From Acanthochromis polyacanthus (Eukaryota > Chordata > Actinopteri > Pomacentridae): a stretch of DNA of 64,000 bases. Both the position numbers and the translations under genes were made by a program. The stretch is from positions 39,421,755 to 39,485,754 of the forward strand of contig NC_067118.1 of assembly GCF_021347895.1 (NCBI RefSeq). The letters run 5' to 3'. Every line of letters starts with the position of its first letter. Positions within the stretch are counted from its first letter, which is position 1. This document shows positions 60,316 through 64,000 of this stretch, in pieces. The notes below the pieces were generated by a model. That model did no database searches. It worked only from the letters and a program-made list of their open reading frames with translations, and was not told the DNA's origin.

Positions 60316-60790
60316 GTATGTGCAAACGTATTTTGCTGAATTGACCGAAGCTGCAAACTTGATGATAGAAACATTATACACCCATAGAAAGCTTAGATTC
60401 TCATGAATCCGCCGGTATAAACCACTTTCAGATGTGATTACCACAGCGGGTAATATAAACACATTTGTCCAACAGATAACGTAAACAGCACAACTCACTT
60501 TTGAAGGCTCAAAACTAGTCACAGATGAAAATATTCCACAAAAAATGGCCATAATCCAACCTTGGACATCCAGACAAAACAAGCCAGTAAAATATTTTGT
60601 CCAAAACATGTCTTGAAATTAGTAAGCAATCCACAAATAGCTAGTTTTCGTGAATGTGCACCTTGCGCTGCGCGTCCCATATTGAGTGAATGGAAACAAA
60701 ATGGCTTCAAATCCCCAGTTGTCGCTACTCTGATAATATAGGGACTCTACCGCCTGGTTCCCTATGCTCAGGGCCAGCCCTAACACAAAA

Positions 60791-61480
60791 TGTACTTTCA
60801 TGTTAACAATAGACATATCCTTTATTATTTATCAATTTGACTGGTACAGACTGTAATTTTTACATGAAAGAAACTGCAGAAATGTTCCTTGTTAAAAATA
60901 TTACGACATGTTTTCATTATCAGCACGATGGTATGTACATTTAACTGTGAAAAACTGTGTCCTTATTGAGAAATAAAAGGAACAATTACAGTGTTGAATG
61001 TTGTACACATATTAAATAACTGTGCAGGAGTAGTAAAATGTGTTTTTTGAAGTGAAAAAGTACAGTTTTCCCTTGATTAACTTCTTTACAGTGACTCAGT
61101 GTTATGCAAACTGGATCAAACTGTTTACAGATTTTTACTGTCATGGTTTGACAGTTTTTCACCCTAAAATTTACGAACATTTTTTACAATGTACAATAAA
61201 ACTGGTAATATAAGAGCTTCATGAGATATTGCATAAATAGAAAGATAGAAAAATAAAAGGAGAGTAAAGGGGAACAGCTGTTTACTGATAAAGTAATGAT
61301 AAGAGAAGCTACTACTGGAAAAGAAAACTGACCCTTTTTTGAATTCCAATATTGTCATTTTTTTAAGAATCTGAGTTGTTTAAAATCAACAAAAAAATGA
61401 CTAAGTTCTATTTTTTATCAACTCCACCGTCCTAAAGAACATGAATTATGTCTTTATGTGTTATTTTATGCATTAGCTCG
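60791..61480. other. AT-rich interspersed repeat upstream of tmem201
   Basis: Continuation of the TGTAAAA/TTTACAG-rich repeat interrupted by the hAT element. No gene was recognised. Confidence 0.4.
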
Positions 61481-61646
61481 GTGAATAGCTGATTTAGTTA
61501 CCGTTACTATGGGAACGAAAGAGCACAGGGAGCCTATTGGAACGCGTCCAAGTGGCGACGTACTTCCGTTTCCGCTAAAAGGGCGGTAACAAAAGGAGCA
61601 GCTGGCCTCGTGTTCTGCCGCGCCGTGTTTTTGCGGTATAATTAAA
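61481..61646 (+). promoter_or_regulatory. TATA-less promoter of tmem201
   Basis: A CpG-rich stretch directly upstream of the first exon contains an inverted CCAAT (61536-61540), an ETS-type ACTTCCG (61562-61568) and a GC box GGGCGG (61581-61586). No TATA box is present. This is the usual housekeeping promoter design. Confidence 0.55.
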
Positions 61647-63812
61647 ATGCAGGGTTTAATTTCGGTGCACATGGAGACATTCAACAAGCTGCTGCTGGAA
61701 TATCCCGGATTAATGTACAGCGGAGTCGGAGCTACTGCGTTTGTAGCCGGCGGAGCGCTGATTTACAAAATAGCCACCAGGTAAAGTGCGGGGTTTTGCT
61801 TATGTTTTTAGCTAACGTTTGCAACAGTTAGCTAGCCGAGTTTTAAAAATAACGAGAAAAATCGTGATTTTGACATCCAATAAGCAGTTGTTGTCAGGAT
61901 AAATGCATTCCCTATTTCTTTAAATTGACTGGCCTGTGTTTGTCTACTATCAAACGCTAACTTTTCTCGCCGTGCAGCTAACTTACCTGATGCTAAATAG
62001 TTTACAGTTGCAAACATTGGCTCACGGTAGTTTATGTCTGCGGTGCATAATGCGTTAAGACATCCTTGCAGGATACTTGCAGGGGTGTTGTTGGGATCCA
62101 GACACGTTTTTTAATCAACATAGTCCAGATTTTTGCCTAGTATTTGCACAGTTTAAATTACTTGCCTGCACAATTTATGTAAAATGTGAGACTCCGCGCT
62201 TTAGGCAAAATGAGGTCACCTTATTCTCACAGTGAGCTCATTATAGTTCAAACTGTGCCTTGGAATTAGTCCCAAATAGGCCCTTTGTAAAACTTGAATC
62301 ACAGGTCAATGTGAGTGTTGTAAATACTTGTTTTCATGGAAATAGCTTATTCGTATCAGAAGCAAGGTCTGGGGAAAGGAAATGCAAAATACTCCACGAA
62401 GTCTCAAAACAGAACACACCAATTAATCACCATTAATCAGTGCCAAACTATTGTCTGTATTGATAACAAAACTAATCAGTCCACACCCTAATCCTGTTAT
62501 CTAACTATAACAGCACACAGTGAAACAATAAAATGTATTTTCACAGATACTAGATTTCCTGTTGCTATGTTTTAAGATAGTTACAATAGAACTTTACTAA
62601 GATACAGTATTATGGTTACTTCTTTATAATGGTTGCTTTAAATATTAGAGAGTTAATGTTTTTTGTGGAGCGCATCCATATGCACAGTTTCATTACATTT
62701 TTGATCAACTGTATGAATTTTAAAGGCTTTAATGAATAACGATGACAGATGAATCGATCCAGAACAGTTTTTTCTTCATTAGGAGCTTTTCGCAGACATT
62801 TAAACAGTAAAAAATCCAAGGAAACATTGATAGAAAAGTGGGGCTGAGATCCCGAGTGAGTTTTTTCACTGTTGGATTGCAAAAAGTTTTTGATTCCAGG
62901 AAACTATTCCATATTATTAGAAATATGGACTAATTCTTTTCAGTACAAGCATTAACAAGATAACCTTCATGCAGTTAAAAATTAGTTCAGACTGAGTTAT
63001 CCACTTACTGTGTTTCAGCTCAATATTGGCACGTGGAAAAACTATGGAACCACCTCATTTTGAGACCAGTGCCACACTGTGGGAAACATGCACCAGTATA
63101 TTCGATTAACATGAAGAAAATTCCCCTCCTTGTTACAGAAAGAAGCCCACACATGCAAATGTCAACTGCTGGTTCTGCAATCAGAACACAGTGGTGCCCT
63201 ATGGGAACAGAAACTGCTGGGACTGTCCCAACTGTGACCAGTACAATGGCTTTCAAGAGGTAAGTTTCAGAAGTGTGACCTCTCTAAAATATTTCTCTCT
63301 TTACCGTGTTTTTATATATTCTCGTTTTTGATCTCTCTTTGTTTTCAGAATGGGGACTACAATAAACCCATCCCAGCTCAGTACATGGAACACCTGAATC
63401 ATGGTGTATCTGGAGGCCTTCCTTCATCTGAGACACCCAAGACTCTGCAGTGGGTGAACTCTCAGATGCTGCTTTGCAGGAAATGTAATAACAACCAGTC
63501 TGTAAAGATCAAGCAGTTGGCCTCGTATATCCCGAGGGATGACGTATGTACTTCTTTCTTCTCAATACGTATCAACACATCACATTTTAGAGTGGTTATT
63601 AATGCTGAATTTGTTGTTTCTTTATGTCGTAGGAGAACTACGATGAGGAAATTGAAGCCTACAAACACCACCTGGAGCAGACTTACAAGTTATGCAGACC
63701 ATGTCAGACAGCAGTGGAGTATTACGTTAAATATCAAAACCGTCAGCTTCGTACAGTGCTCCTCAACCATCAACTTCGACGCACCAGAGAGTCAGACATG
63801 GGGTTTGTGAAG
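61647..63812 (+). CDS. tmem201: Transmembrane protein 201 (NET5/Samp1), 5' part
   Basis: Four coding exons: 61647-61780, 63139-63259, 63349-63543 and 63633-63812, all with GT-AG borders and a continuous frame of 210 aa; the rest lies beyond base 64000. Residues 21-41 are a hydrophobic segment. Then comes the Ima1-type zinc-binding region: NCWFCNQ (C55, C58), NCWDCPNC (C71, C74, C77), LLCRKCNN and KLCRPCQTAV. The signature QYNGFQENGDYNKPIP and PAQYMEHLNH match TMEM201. The human protein sits in the inner nuclear membrane and links lamina, emerin and LINC complexes to nuclear positioning and spindle function. A second in-frame Met (61671) is possible. Donor at 63813 (GTAAGT) leads to the next exon outside the window. 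Confidence 0.93.
61781..63138. other. tmem201 intron 1
   Basis: 1358 bases between the first and second coding exons. No transposon or other gene was recognised in it. Confidence 0.5.
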
Positions 63813-63832
63813 GTAAGTCAAATGACTGATTA

Positions 63833-63915
63833 AATCACTCATTACATCACAGACTTTGCATGTGATTAATCATTCATTACATCACAAGCAAAGTCTGATT
63901 AAATGAGTGATTGAA
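63833..63915. repeat. Imperfect inverted repeat in tmem201 intron 4
   Basis: AATCACTCATT and AGACTTTGC in the left arm recur inverted as GCAAAGTCT and AATGAGTGATT in the right arm. A direct repeat ATTACATCACA also occurs inside. It could fold as a hairpin in the intron, or be a small decayed MITE. Confidence 0.5.
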
Positions 63916-64000
63916 TTTACACAAAACACAGATCTTGATGAGTAATTAAACACTGTGGCATGTAGGATGTTTAACTTGTAGACAAATAGTAAATCAGATT

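Larger units (their letters stand above)
59810..60749 (+). mobile_element. P-like element carrying a THAP exon, nested in hAT
   Basis: A 940-bp insertion with an 8-bp target duplication CCGCCTGG (59802-59809 and 60750-60757). Inverted repeats of about 29 bp begin TAGAGTCCCTAT at both ends and continue TTATCAGAGTA, with two visible mismatches. It carries a THAP exon on the plus strand behind an E-box (CACGTG, 59863-59868) and a YY1-like GCGCCATTTTG (59877-59887). THAP plus 8-bp GC-rich duplication plus about 30-bp termini points to the P superfamily. The catalytic part is missing, so it is an internally deleted, non-autonomous form. Kolobok- or hAT-type assignment is less likely. Confidence 0.68.
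58194..60782 (-). mobile_element. hAT-family element, non-autonomous, with a nested insertion
   Basis: Flanked by a perfect 8-bp duplication ACACAAAA (58186-58193 and 60783-60790), the hAT signature. The ends are imperfect inverted repeats: CAGGTCCGGCCCTAG at the left, and TAGGGCTGGCCCTGA when the right end is read inward, followed by CCTAGG-type subterminal words. Minus-strand exons encode only the N-terminal zinc-finger part of the transposase. Without the nested 59810-60749 element it is about 1.64 kb. A perfect 24-bp palindrome lies at 59747-59770. Confidence 0.82.

Overview
The window is nuclear DNA of a ray-finned fish, most likely a percomorph teleost. The evidence is spliced vertebrate genes with GT-AG introns, a hairy-related (her) gene of teleost type, and a dense load of fish-type transposons: Tc1, hAT, P-like, piggyBac-like MITEs, tRNA-like SINEs with a GGAT tail and 5'-truncated LINEs. 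There are no bacterial operons, CRISPR arrays or viral genes.

Layout. Bases 1-1344 hold a complete four-exon bHLH-Orange repressor gene on the minus strand (her9, the fish HES4 orthologue). Its promoter at about 1570-1700 has a TATA box and a Notch-type paired RBPJ/Su(H) site. About 54.6 kb follows without a recognisable host gene (1345-55962). This interval alternates between AT-rich sequence, single-copy GC-richer blocks that look like candidate regulatory DNA, and transposons. At 55963-56727 lies an intact single-exon forkhead gene of the FoxL2 subfamily (best fit foxl3/foxl2l) on the plus strand. At 61647 the first four coding exons of tmem201 (NET5/Samp1, Ima1-type inner nuclear membrane protein) begin; the gene runs off the right edge.

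Mobile DNA. Several insertions can be reconstructed from their target-site duplications. An apparently intact Tc1-like transposon sits inside a MITE. A piggyBac-like MITE sits inside a SINE. A SINE sits inside a dead Tc1 copy. A THAP-carrying, P-like element sits inside an hAT element. Three copies of one MITE family share a 107-bp core that is identical, or differs at one base, while their flanks have diverged. Two 78-bp palindromic mini-elements are perfect inverse copies of each other 390 bp apart.

Working together. her9 is a Notch/BMP-type developmental repressor and foxl3 a germline-type transcription factor, while tmem201 is a housekeeping nuclear-envelope gene with a TATA-less promoter. 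The long interval next to her9, with scattered CTCF-like motifs, fits the regulatory domain of a developmental gene. That last point is inference: no conservation or expression data were available.
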